Source of the DNA: Sipunculus nudus
Lineage: Eukaryota; Annelida; Sipuncula; Golfingiida; Sipunculidae
Assembly (NCBI GenBank): GCA_026874595.1
Contig: CM049310.1
Coordinates: forward strand, 4,834,001-4,898,000
Reading direction: 5' to 3'
DNA length: 64,000 nt
In this document: positions 27,181 through 41,800 of the stretch, piece by piece
Layout: every line of letters begins with the position of its first letter
Numbering within the stretch: the stretch's first letter is position 1
The notes under the pieces: model-generated
What the model was told of the DNA's origin: nothing
The model's input: only the letters and a program-made list of their open reading frames with translations
Database searches by the model: none
Made by a program: the position numbers and the translations under genes

Positions 27181-29196
27181 TCCACACGAAAACATTAAAG
27201 ATAGAGCAGAAAGTCAGAGACATAGTGAACCACACGAATACATTAAAGATAGAGCAGAAAGTCAGAGACACAGTGATCCTCACGAATACATTAAAGATAG
27301 AGCAGAAAGTCAGAGACATAGTGAACCACACGAATACATTAAAGATAGAGCAGAAGGTCAGAGACACAGTGATCAACACGAATACATTAAAGATAGAGCA
27401 GAAGGTCAGAGACACAGTCATCCACACGAATACAATAAAGATAGAGTAGAAAGTCAGAGACACAGTCATCCACACGAATACATTAAATATAGAGCAGAAA
27501 GTCAGAGACACAGTCATCCACACGAATACATTAAAGATAAAGCAGAAGGTCAGAGACACAGTGAACCACACGAATACATTAAAGATAGAGCAGAAGGTCA
27601 GAGACATAGTGAACCACACGAATACATTATAGATAGAGCAGAAATTCAGAGACACATTCATCCACACGAATACATTAAAGATAGAGCAGAAGGTCAAAGA
27701 CACAGTGATCCACACGAATACATTAAAGATAGACCAGAAAGTCAGAGACACAGTGAACCACACGAATACATTAAAGATAGAGCAGAAGGTCAGAGACACA
27801 GTGATCCACACGAATACATTAAAGATAGAGCAGAAAGTCAGAGACACAGCCATCCACACGAATACATTAAAGACAGAGCAGAAAGTCAGAGACACAGCCA
27901 TCTGCACGAATACATTAAAGATAGAGCAGAAGGTCAGAGACACAGTCATCCACACGAATACATTAAAGATAGAGCAGAAAGTCAGAGACACAGTCATCCA
28001 CACGAATACATTAAAGATAGAGCAGAAGGTCAGAGACACAGTGATCCACAGGAATACATTAAAGATAGAGCAGAAAGTCAGAGACACAGTCATCCACACG
28101 AATACATTAAAGATAGAGCAGAAGGTCAGAGACACGGTGATCCACAGGAATACATTAAAGATAGAGCAGAAAGTCAGAGACACAGTGATCCACACGAAAA
28201 CATTAAAGATAGAGCAGAAAGTCAGAGACATAGTGAACCACACGAATACATTAAAGATAGAGCAGAAAGTCAGAGACACAGTGATCCTCACGAATACATT
28301 AAAGATAGAGCAGAAAGTCAGAGACATAGTGAACCACACGAATACATTAAAGATAGAGCAGAAGGTCAGAGACACAGTGATCAACACGAATACATTAAAG
28401 ATAGAGCAGAAGGTCAGAGACACAGTCATCCACACGAATACAATAAAGATAGAGTAGAAAGTCAGAGACACAGTCATCCACACGAATACATTAAAGATAG
28501 AGCAGAAAGTCAGAGACACAGTCATCCACACGAATACATTAAAGATAAAGCAGAAGGTCAGAGACACAGTGAACCACACGAATACATTAAAGATAGAGCA
28601 GAAGGTCAGAGACATAGTGAACCACACGAATACATTATAGATAGAGCAGAAAGTCAGAGACACATTCATCCACACGAATACATTAAAGATAGAGCAGAAG
28701 GTCAAAGACACAGTGATCCACACGAATACATTAAAGATAGAGCAGAAAGTCAGAGACACAGTGAACCACACGAATACATTAAAGATAGAGCAGAAGGTCA
28801 GAGACACAGTGATCCACACGAATACATTAAAGATAGAGCAGAAAGTCAGAGACACAGCCATCCACACGAATACATTAAAGACAGAGCAGAAAGTCAGAGA
28901 CACAGCCATCTGCACGAATACATTAAAGATAGAGCAGAAGGTCAGAGAAACAGTCATCCACACGAATACATTAAAGATAGAGCAGAAAGTCAGAGACACA
29001 GTCATCCACACGAATACATTAAAGATAGAGCAGAAGGTCAGAGACACAGTGATCCACAGGAATACATTAAAGATAGAGCAGAAAGTCAGAGACACAGTCA
29101 TCCACACGAATACATTAAAGATAGAGCAGGAGGTCAGAGACACGGTGATCCACAGGAATACATTAAAGATAGAGCAGAAGGTCAGAGACACAGTGA
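27181..29196. repeat. 1,008-bp duplication (21 units) near the left edge
   Basis: The rare variant ACACGAAAACATTAAAG at 27181 recurs at 28189, exactly 1,008 bp (21 x 48) later. The following order of unit variants is the same in both copies (GAACC, GATCCTC, GAACC, GATCAAC, CAATAAAG with GTAG, CATTATAG, CCATCTGCAC) with only a few differences. No 46-bp units occur here. Confidence 0.85.
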
Positions 29197-32100
29197 TCCA
29201 CAGGAATACATTAAAGATAGAGCAGAAAGTCAGAGACACAGTGATCAACACGAATACATTAAAAATAGAGCAGAAGGTCAGGGACACGGTCATCCACACG
29301 AATACATTAAAGATAGAGCAGAAGGTCAGAGACACAGTGATCCACAGGAATACATTAAAGATAGAGCAGAAAGTCAGAGACACAGTCATCCACACGAATA
29401 CATTAAAGATAGAGCAGAAGGTCAGAGAGACAGTAATCCACACGAATACATTAAAGATAGAGCAGAAAGTCAGAGACACAGCCATCCACACGAATACATT
29501 AAAGACAGAGCAGAAAGTCAGAGACACAGCCATCTACACGAATACATTAAAGATAGAGCAGAAGGTCAGAGACACAGTCATCCACACGAATACATTAAAG
29601 ATAGAGCAGAAGGTCAAAGACACAGTGATCCACACGAATACATTAAAGATAGACCAGAAAGTCAGAGACACAGTTACCACACGAATACATTAAAGATAGA
29701 GCAGAAGGTCAGAGACACAGTGATCCACACGAATACATTAAAGATAGAGCAGAAAGTCAGAGACACAGCCATCCACATGAATACATTAAAGACAGAGCAG
29801 AAAGTCAGAGACACAGCCATCTGCACGAATACATTAAAGATAGAGCAGAAGGTCAGAGACACAGTCATCCACACGAATACATTAAAGATAGAGCAGAAAG
29901 TCAGAGACACAGTCATCCACACGAATACATTAAAGATAGAGCAGAAGGTCAGAGACACAGTCATCCACAGGAATACATTAAAGATAGAGCAGAAAGTCAG
30001 AGACACAGTCATCCACACGAATACATTAAAGATAGAGCAGAAGGTCAGAGACACGGTGATCCACAGGAATACATTAAAGATAGAGCAGAAGGTCAGAGAC
30101 ACAGTGATCCACAGGAATACATTAAAGATAGAGCAGAAAGTCAGAGACACAGTGATCAACACGAATACATTAAAGATAGAGCAGAAGGTCAGAGACACAG
30201 TCATCCACACGAATACATTAAAGATAGAGCAGAAGGTCAGAGAGACAGTGATCCACACGAATACATTAAAGATAGAGCAGAAAGTCAGAGACACAGCCAT
30301 CCACACGAATACATTAAAGATAGAGCAGAAAGTCAGAGACACAGCCATCTACACGAATACATTAAAGATAGAGCAGAAGGTCAGAGACACAGTCATCCAC
30401 ACGAATACATTAAAGATAGAGCAGAAAGTCAGAGACACAGTCATCCACACGAATACATTAAAGATAGAGCAGAAGGTCAGAGACACAGTGATCCACAGGA
30501 ATACATTAAAGATAGAGCAGAAAGTCAGAGACACAGTGAACCACACGAATACATTAAAGATAGAGCAGAAAGTCAGAGACACAGTGATCCACACGAATAC
30601 ATTAAAGATAGAGCAGAAGGTCAGAGACAGTGATCCACACGAATACATTAAAGATAGAGCAGAAAGTCAGAGACACAGACATCCACACGAATACATTAAA
30701 GATAGAGCAGAAGGTCAGAGACACGGTCATCCACACGAATACATTAAAGATAGAGCAGAAGGTCAGAGACATAGTGAACCACACGAATACATTATAGATA
30801 GAGCAGAAAGTCAGAGACACAGTCATCCACACGAATACATTAAAGATAGAGCAGAAGGTCAGAAACACGGTCATCCACACGAATACATTAAAGATAGAGC
30901 AGAAAGTCAGAGCCACAGTGATCCACACGAATACATTAAAGATAGAGCAGGCAGGCAGAGACAGTGATCCACACGAATACATTAAAGATAGAGCAGAAAG
31001 TCAGAGACACAGTCATCCACATGAATACATTAAAGATAGAGCAGAAGGTCAGAAACACGGTCATCCACACGAATACATTAAAGATAGAGCAGAAAGTCAG
31101 AGCCACAGTGATCCACACGAATACATTAAAGATAGAGCAGGCAGGCAGAGACAGTGATCCACACGAATACATTAAAGATAGAGCAGAAAGTCAGAGACAC
31201 AGTCATCCACATGAATACATTAAAGATAGAGCAGAAAGTCAGAGACACAGTCATCCACACGAATACATTAAAGATAGAGCAGAAGGTCAGAGACACAGTG
31301 AATCACACGAATACATTAAAGATAGAGCAGAAAGTCAGAGACACAGTCATCCACACGAATACATTAAAGATAGAGCAGAAGGTCAGAGACATAGTGAACC
31401 ACACGAATACATTATAGATAGAACAGAAAGTCAGAGACACAGTCATCCACACGAATACATTAAAGATAGAGCAGAAGGTCAGAGACACAGTGATCCACAC
31501 GAATACATTAAAGATAGAGCAGAAAGTCAGAGACACAGTGAACCACACGAATACATTAAAGATAGAGCAGAAGGTCAGAGACACAGTGATCCACAGGAAT
31601 ACATTAAAGATAGAGCAGAAAGTCAGAGACACAGTCATCCACAAAAATACATTAAAGATAGAGCAGAAGGTCAGAGACACAGTGATCAACACGAATACAT
31701 AAAAGATAGAGCAGAAAGTCAGAGACACAGTCATCCACACGAATACATTAAAGATAGAGCAGAAGGTCAGAGACAAAGTGATCCACACGAATACATTAAA
31801 GATAGAGCAGAAGGTCAGAGACACAGTGATCCACACGAATACATTAAAGATAGAGCAGAAAGTCAGAGACACAGTCATCCACACGAATACATTAAAGATA
31901 GAGCAGAAGTTCAAAGACACAGTGAACCACACGAATACATTAAAGATAGAGCAGAAAGTCAGAGACACAGTCATCCACACGAATACATTAAAGATAGAGC
32001 AGAAAGTCAGAGACATAGTGAACCACACGAATACATTATAGATAGAACAGAAAGTCAGAGACAGTCATCCACACGAATACATTAAAGATAGAGCAGAAGG

Positions 32101-32873
32101 TCAGAGAGACAGTGATCCACACGAATACAATAAAGATAGAGTAGAAAGTCAGAGACACAGTCATCCACACGAATACATTAAAGATAGAGCAGAAAGTCAG
32201 AGACACTGTCATCCACACGAATACACCAAAGATAGAGCAGAAGGTCAGAGACACAGTGATCCACACGAATACATTAAAGATAGAGTAGAAGGTCAGAGAC
32301 AGTGATCAACACGAACACATTAAAGATAGAGCAGGCGGGCAGAGACACAGTCATCCACAAGAATACATTAAAGATAGAGCAGAAAGTCAGAGACAGTGAT
32401 CAACACGAATACATTAAAGATTGAGCAGAAAGTCAGAGACATAGTGAACCACACGAATACATTAAAGATAGAGCAGAACGTCAGAAACACAGTGATCAAC
32501 ACGAATACATTAAAGATAGAGCAGACGGTCAGAGACACAGTCATCCACACGAATACAATAAAGATAGAGTAGAAAGTCAGAGACACAGTCATCCACACGA
32601 ATACATTAAAGATAGAGCAGAAAGTCAGAGACACAGTCATCCACACGAATACATTAAAGATAGAGCAGAAGTTCAAAGACACAGTGAACCACACGAATAC
32701 ATTAAAGATAGAGCAGAAAGTCAGAGACACAGTCATCCACACGAATACATTAAAGATAGAGCAGAAAGTCAGAGACATAGTGAACCACACGAATACATTA
32801 TAGATAGAACAGAAAGTCAGAGACAGTCATCCACACGAATACATTAAAGATAGAGCAGAAGGTCAGAGAGACA

Positions 32874-35800
32874 GTGATCCACACGAATACATTAAAGATA
32901 GAGCAGAAAGTCAGAGACACAGCCATCCACACGAATACATTAAAGACAGAGCAGAAAGTCAGAGACACAGCCATCTACACGAATACATCAAAGATAGAGC
33001 AGAAGGTCAGAGACACAGTCATCCACACGAATACATTAAAGATAGAGCAGAAAGTCAGAGACACAGTCATCCACACGAATACATTAAAGATAGAGCAGAA
33101 GGTCAGAGACACAGTGATCCACAGGAATACATTAAAGATAGAGCAGAAAGTCAGAGACACAGTGAACCACACGAATTCATTAAAGATAGAGCAGAAAGTC
33201 AGAGACACAGTGATCCACACGAATACATTAAAGATAGAGCAGAAGGTCAGAGACAGTGATCCACACGAATACATTAAAGATAGAGCAGAAAGTCAGAGAC
33301 ACAGTCATCCACACGAATACATTAAAGATAGAGCAAAAGGTCAGAGACACGGTCATCCACACGAATACATTAAAGATAGAGCAGAAGGTCAGAGACATAG
33401 TGAACCACACGAATACATTATAGATAGAGCAGAAAGTCAGAGACACAGTCATCCACACGAATACATTAAAGATAGAGCAGAAGGTCAGAAACACGGTCAT
33501 CCACACGAATACATTAAAGATAGAGCAGAAAGTCAGAGACACAGTGATCCACACGAATACATTAAAGATAGAGCAGAAGGTCAGAGACACAGTGATCCAC
33601 ACGAATACATTAAAGATAGAGCAGAAAGTCAGAGACACAGTCATCCACACGAATACATTAAAGATAGAGCAGAAGGTCAGAGACAGTGATCCACACGAAT
33701 ACATTAAAGATAGAGCAGAAGGTCAGAGACACAGTGATCCACACGAATACATTAAAGATAGAGCAGAAGGTCAGAGACAGTGATCCACACGAACACATTA
33801 AAGATAGAGCAGGCAGGCAGAGACACAGTCATCCACACGAATACAATAAAGACAGAGCAGAAAGTCAGAGACAGTGATCAACACGAATACATTAAAGATA
33901 GAGCAGAAAGTCAGAGACACAGCCATCTACACGAATACATTAAAGATAGAGAAGAAGGTCAGAGACACAGTGATCAACACGAATACATTAAAGATAGAGC
34001 AGAAGGTCAGAGACACAGTCATCCACACGAATACAATAAAGATAGAGTAGAAAGTCAGAGACACAGTCATCCACACGAATACATTAAAGACAGAGCAGAA
34101 AGTCAGAGACACTGTCATCCACACGAATACACTAAAGATAGAGCAGAAGGTCAGAGACACAGTGATCCACACGAATACATTAAAGATAGAGCAGAAGGTC
34201 AGAGACAGTGATCCACACGAACACATTAAAGATAGAGCAGGCAGGCAGAGACACAGTCATCCACACGAATACATTAAAGATAGAGCGGAAAGTCAGAGAC
34301 AGTGATCAACACGAATACATTAAAGATAGACCAGAAGGTCAGAGACACAGTCATCCACACGAATACATTAAAGATAGAGCAGGCAGGCAGAGACACAGTC
34401 ATCCACACGAATTCAATAAAGATAGAGTAGAAAGTCAGAGACACAGTCATCCACATGAATACATTAAAGATAGAGCAGAAAGTCAGAGACACAGTCATCC
34501 ACACGAATACATTAAAGATAGAGCAGAAGGTCAGAGACACAGTGAATCACACGAATACATTAAAGATAGAGCAGAAAGTCAGAGACACAGTCATCCACAC
34601 GAATACATTAAAGATAGAGCAGAAGGTCAGAGACATAGTGAACCACACGAATACATTATAGATAGAACAGAAAGTCAGAGACACAGTCATCCACACGAAT
34701 ACATTAAAGATAGAGAAGAAGGTCAGAGACACAGTCATCCACACGAATACATTAAAGATAGAGCAGAAAGTCAGAGACACAGTGAACCACACGAATACAT
34801 TAAAGATAGAGCAGAAGGTCAGAGACACAGTGATCCACAGGAATACATTAAAGATAGAGCAGAAAGTCAGAGACACAGTCATCCACAAAAATACATTAAA
34901 GATAGAGCAGAAGGTCAGAGACACAGTGATCAACACGAATACATAAAAGATAGAGCAGAAAGTCAGAGACACAGTCATCCACACGAATACATTAAAGATA
35001 GAGCAGAAGGTCAGAGACACGGTCATCCACACGAATACATTAAAGATAGAGCAAAAGGTCAGAGACACAGTCATCCACACGAATACATTAAAGATAGAGC
35101 AGAAAGTCAGAGACACAGTCATTCACACGAATACATTAAAGATAGAGCAGAAGGTCAGAGACAAAGTGATCCACACGAATACATTAAAGATAGAGCAGAA
35201 GGTCAGAGACACAGTGATCCACACGAATACATTAAAGATAGAGCAGAAAGTCAGAGACACAGTCATCCACACGAATACATTAAAGACAAAGCAGAAAGTC
35301 AGAGACACAGCCATCTACACGAATACATTAAAGATAGAGCAGAAGGTCAGAGACACAGTCATCCACACGAATACATTAAAGATAGAGCAGAAAGTCAGAG
35401 ACACAGTCATCCACACGAATACATTAAAGATAGAGCAGAAGGTCAGAGACACAGTCATCCACAGGAATACATTAAAGATAGAGCAGAAAGTCAGAGACAC
35501 AGTGATCCACACGAATACATTAAAGATAGAGCAGAAAGTCGGAGACACAGTGATCCACACGAATGCATTAAAGATAGAGCAGAAGGTCAGAGACAGTGAT
35601 CCACACGAATACATTAAAGATAAAGCAGAAAGTCAGAGACACAGTGATCTACACGAATACATTAAAGATAGAGCGGAAGGTCAGAGACACAGTGATCCAC
35701 ACGAATACATGAAAGATAGAGCAGAAAGTCAGAGACACAGTCATCCACACGAATACATTAAAGATAGTGCAGAAGGTCAGAGACAGTGATCCACACGAAT

Positions 35801-38800
35801 ACATTAAAGATAGAGCAGAAAGTCAGAGACACAGTCATCCACACGAATACATTAAAGATAGAGCAGAAAGTCAGAGACACAGTCATCCACACGAATACAT
35901 TTAAGATAGAGCAGAAGGTCAGAGACACGGTCATCCACACGAATACATTAAAGATAGAGGAGAAGGTCAGAGATATAGTGAACCACACGAATACATTATA
36001 GATAGAGCAGAAAGTCAGAGACACAGTCATCCACACTAATACATTAAAGATAGAGCAGAAGGTCAGAGACACAGTGATCCACACGAATACATTAAAGATA
36101 GAGCAGAAGGTCAGAGACACAGTGATCCACACGAATACATTAAAGATAGAGCAGAAGGTCAGAGACACAGTGATCCAGACGAATACATTAAAGATAGAGC
36201 AGAAAGTCAGAGACACAGTCATCCACACGAATACATTAAAGATAGAGCAGAAGGTCAGAGACAGTGATCCACACGAATACATTAAAGATAGAGCAGAAAG
36301 TCAGAGACACAGTCATCCACACGAATACATTAAAGATAGAGCAGAAGGTCAGAGACACAGTGATCCACACGAATACATGAAAGATAGAGCAGAAAGTCAG
36401 AGACACAGTCATCCACAGGAATACATTAAAGATAGAGCAGAAGGTCAGAGACACGGTCATCCACACGAATACATTAAAGATAGAGCAGGGAGGCAGAGAC
36501 ACAGTCATCCACAAGAATACATTAAAGATAGAGCAGAAAGTCAGAGACAGTGATCAACACGAATACATTAAAGATAGAGCAGAAAGTCAGTGACATAGTG
36601 AACCACACGAATACATTGAAGATAGAGCAGAAGGTCAGAGACATAGTGATCAACACGAATACATTAAAGATAGAGCAGACGGTCAGAGACACAGTCATCC
36701 ACACGAATACAATAAAGATAGAGTAGAAAGTCAAAGACACAGTCATCCACACGAATACATTAAAGATAGAGCAGAAAGTCAGAGACACAGTCATCCACAC
36801 GAATACATTAAAGATAGAGCAGAAGGTCAGAGACACAGTGAACCACACGAATACATTAAAGATAGAGCAGAAAGTCAGAGACACAGTCATCCACACGAAT
36901 ACATTAAAGATAGAGCAGAAAGTCAGAGACATAGTGAACCACACGAATACATTATAGATAGAACAGAAAGTCAGAGACACAGTCATCCACACGAATACAT
37001 TAAAGATAGAGCAGAAGGTCAGAGAGACAGTGATCCACACGAATACATTAAAGATAGAGCAGAAAGTCAGAGACACAGCCATCCACACGAATACATTAAA
37101 GACAGAGCAGAAAGTCAGAGACACAGCCATCTACACGAATACATTAAAGATAGAGCAGAAGGTCAGAGACACAGTCATCCACACGAATACATTAAAGATA
37201 GAGCAGAAAGTCAGAGACACAGTCATCCACACGAATACATTAAAGATAGAGCAGAAGGTCAGAGACACAGTGATCCACAGGAATACATTAAAGATAGAGC
37301 AGAAAGTCAGAAACACAGTGAACCACACGAATACATTAAAGATAGAGCAGAAAGTCAGAGACACAGTGATCCACACGAATACATTAAAGATAGAGCAGAA
37401 GGTCAGAGACAGTGATCCACACGAATACATTAAAGATAGAGCAGAAAGTCAGAGACACAGTCATCCACACGAATACATTAAAGATAGAGCAGAAAGTCAG
37501 AGACACAGTCATCCACACGAATACATTAAAGATAGAGCAGAAGGTCAGAGACACAGTGATCCACACGAATACATTAAAGATAGAGCAGAAGGTCAGAGAC
37601 ACAGTGATCCACACGAATACATTAAAGATAGAGCAGAAGGTCAGAGACACAGTGATCAACACGAATACATTAAAGATAGAGCAGAAAGTCAGAGACACAG
37701 TCATCCACACGAATACATTAAAGATAGAGCAGGGAGGCAGAGACACAGTCATCCACAAGAATACATTAAAGATAGAGCAGAAAGTCAGAGACAGTGATCA
37801 ACACGAATACATTAAAGATAGAGCAGAAAGTCAGAGACATAGTGAACCACACGAATACATTAAAGATAGAGCAGAAGGTCAGAGACACAGTGATCAACAC
37901 GAATACATTAAAGATAGAGCAGACGGTCAGAGACACAGTCATCCACACGAATACAATAAAGATAGAGTAGAAAGTCAAAGACACAGTCATCCACACGAAT
38001 ACATTAAAGATAGAGCAGAAAGTCAGAGACACAGTCATCCACACGAATACATTAAAGATAGAGCAGAAGGTCAGAGACACAGTGAACCACACGAATACAT
38101 TAAAGATAGAGCAGACGGTCAGAGACACAGTCATCCACACGAATACAATAAAGATAGAGTAGAAAGTCAAAGACACAGTCATCCACACGAATACATTAAA
38201 GATAGAGCAGAAGGTCAGAGACAGTGATCCACACGAATACATTAAAGATAAAGCAGAAAGTCAGAGACACAGTGATCTACATGAATACATTAAAGATAGA
38301 GCAGAAGGTCAGAGACACAGTGATCCACACGAATACATGAAAGATAGAGCAGAAAGTCAGAGACACAGTCATCCACACGAATACATTAAAGATAGTGCAG
38401 AAGGTCAGAGACAGTGATCCACACGAATACATTAAAGATAGAGCAGAAAGTCAGAGACACAGTCATAAACACGAATACATTAAAGATAGAGCAGAAAGTC
38501 AGAGACACAGTCATCCACACGAATACATTTAAGATAGAGCAGAAGGTCAGAGACACGGTCATCCACACGAATACATTAAAGATAGAGCAGAAGGTCAGAG
38601 ACATAGTGAACCACACGAATACATTATAGATAGAGCAGAAAGTCAGAGACACAGTCATCCACACTAATACATTAAAGATAGAGCAGAAGGTCAGAGACAC
38701 AGTGATCCACACGAATACATTAAAGATAGAGCAGAAGGTCAGAGACACAGTGATCCACACGAATACATTAAAGATAGAGCAGAAGGTCAGAGACACAGTG

Positions 38801-41800
38801 ATCCAGACGAATACATTAAAGATAGAGCAGAAAGTCAGAGACACAGTCATCCACACGAATACATTAAAGATAGAGCAGAAGGTCAGAGACAGTGATCCAC
38901 ACGAATACATTAAAGACAGAGCAGAAAGTCAGAGACACAGTCATCCACACGAATACATTAAAGATAGAGCAGAAGGTCAGAGACACGGTCATCCACATGA
39001 ATACATTAAAGATAGAGCAGGGAGGCAGAGACACAGTCATCCACAAGAATACATTAAAGATAGAGCAGAAAGTCAGAGACAGTGATCAACACGAATACAT
39101 TAAAGATAGAGCAGAAAGTCAGAGACATAGTGAACCACACGAATACATTGAAGATAGAGCAGAAGGTCAGAGACACAGTGATCAACACGAATACATTAAA
39201 AATAGAGCAGACGGTCAGAGACACAGTCATCCACACGAATACAATAAAGATAGAGTAGAAAGTCAAAGACACAGTCATCCACACGAATACATTAAAGATA
39301 GAGCAGAAAGTCAGAGACACAGTCATCCACACGAATACATTAAAGATAGAGCAGAAGGTCAGAGACACAGTGAACCACACGAATACATTAAAGATAGAGC
39401 AGAAAGTCAGAGACACAGTCATCCACACGAATACATTAAAGATAGAGCAGAAAGTCAGAGACATAGTGAACCACACGAATACATTATAGATAGAACAGAA
39501 AGTCAGAGACAGTCATCCACACGAATACATTAAAGATAGAGCAGAAGGTCAGAGAGACAGTGATCCACACGAATACATTAAAGATAGAGCAGAAAGTCAG
39601 AGACACAGCCATCCACACGAATACATTAAAGACAGAGCAGAAAGTCAGAGACACAGCCATCTACACGAATACATCAAAGATAGAGCAGAAGGTCAGAGAC
39701 ACAGTCATCCACACGAATACATTAAAGATAGAGCAGAAAGTCAGAGACACAGTCATCCACACGAATACATTAAAGATAGAGCAGAAGGTCAGAGACACAG
39801 TGATCCACAGGAATACATTAAAGATAGAGCAGAAAGTCAGAGACACAGTGAACCACACGAATACATTAAAGATAGAGCAGAAAGTCAGAGACACAGTGAT
39901 CCACACGAATACATTAAAGATAGAGCAGAAGGTCAGAGACAGTGATCCACACGAATACATTAAAGATAGAGCAGAAAGTCAGAGACACAGTCATCCACAC
40001 GAATACATTAAAGATAGAGCAAAAGGTCAGAGACACGGTCATCCACACGAATACATTAAAGATAGAGCAGAAGGTCAGAGACATAGTGAACCACACGAAT
40101 ACATTATAGATAGAGCAGAAAGTCAGAGACACAGTCATCCACACGAATACATTAAAGATAGAGCAGAAGGTCAGAAACACGGTCATCCACACGAATACAT
40201 TAAAGATAGAGCAGAAAGTCAGAGACACAGTGATCCACACGAATACATTAAAGATAGAGCAGAAGGTCAGAGACACAGTGATCCACACGAATACATTAAA
40301 GATAGAGCAGAAAGTCAGAGACACAGTCATCCACACGAATACATTAAAGATAGAGCAGAAGGTCAGAGACAGTGATCCACACGAATACATTAAAGATAGA
40401 GCAGAAGGTCAGAGACACAGTGATCCACACGAATACATTAAAGATAGAGCAGAAGGTCAGAGACAGTGATCCACACGAACACATTAAAGATAGAGCAGGC
40501 AGGCAGAGACACAGTCATCCACACGAATACATTAAAGACAGAGCAGAAAGTCAGAGACACTGTCATCCACACGAATACACTAAAGATAGAGCAGAAGGTC
40601 AGAGACACAGTGATCCACACGAATACATTAAAGATAGAGCAGAAGGTCAGAGACAGTGATCCACACGAACACATTAAAGATAGAGCAGGCAGGCAGAGAC
40701 ACAGTCATCCACACGAATACATTAAAGATAGAGCGGAAAGTCAGAGACAGTGATCAACACGAATACATTAAAGATAGACCAGAAGGTCAGAGACACAGTC
40801 ATCCACACGAATACATTAAAGATAGAGCAGGCAGGCAGAGACACAGTCATCCACACGAATTCAATAAAGATAGAGTAGAAAGTCAGAGACACAGTCATCC
40901 ACATGAATACATTAAAGATAGAGCAGAAAGTCAGAGACACAGTCATCCACACGAATACATTAAAGATAGAGCAGAAGGTCAGAGACACAGTGAATCACAC
41001 GAATACATTAAAGATAGAGCAGAAAGTCAGAGACACAGTCATCCACACGAATACATTAAAGATAGAGCAGAAGGTCAGAGACATAGTGAACCACACGAAT
41101 ACATTATAGATAGAACAGAAAGTCAGAGACACAGTCATCCACACGAATACATTAAAGATAGAGCAGAAGGTCAGAGACACAGTCATCCACACGAATACAT
41201 TAAAGATAGAGCAGAAAGTCAGAGACACAGTGAACCACACGAATACATTAAAGATAGAGCAGAAGGTCAGAGACACAGTGATCCACAGGAATACATTAAA
41301 GATAGAGCAGAAAGTCAGAGACACAGTCATCCACAAAAATACATTAAAGATAGAGCAGAAGGTCAGAGACACAGTGATCAACACGAATACATAAAAGATA
41401 GAGCAGAAAGTCAGAGACACAGTCATCCACACGAATACATTAAAGATAGAGCAGAAGGTCAGAGACACGGTCATCCACACGAATACATTAAAGATAGAGC
41501 AAAAGGTCAGAGACACAGTCATCCACACGAATACATTAAAGATAGAGCAGAAAGTCAGAGACACAGTCATTCACACGAATACATTAAAGATAGAGCAGAA
41601 GGTCAGAGACAAAGTGATCCACACGAATACATTAAAGATAGAGCAGAAGGTCAGAGACACAGTGATCCACACGAATACATTAAAGATAGAGCAGAAAGTC
41701 AGAGACACAGTCATCCACACGAATACATTAAAGACAAAGCAGAAAGTCAGAGACACAGCCATCTACACGAATACATTAAAGATAGAGCAGAATTTTAGAG

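Noticed and set aside
26696-30967. 1,423-codon + strand ORF and the 923-codon minus ORF as giant repetitive proteins
   Set aside because: They are by-products of a 48-bp satellite with no stop in these frames. The + frame starts at GTG inside the array, sense and antisense frames are open together, and a 1-bp deletion changes the peptide without ending it.
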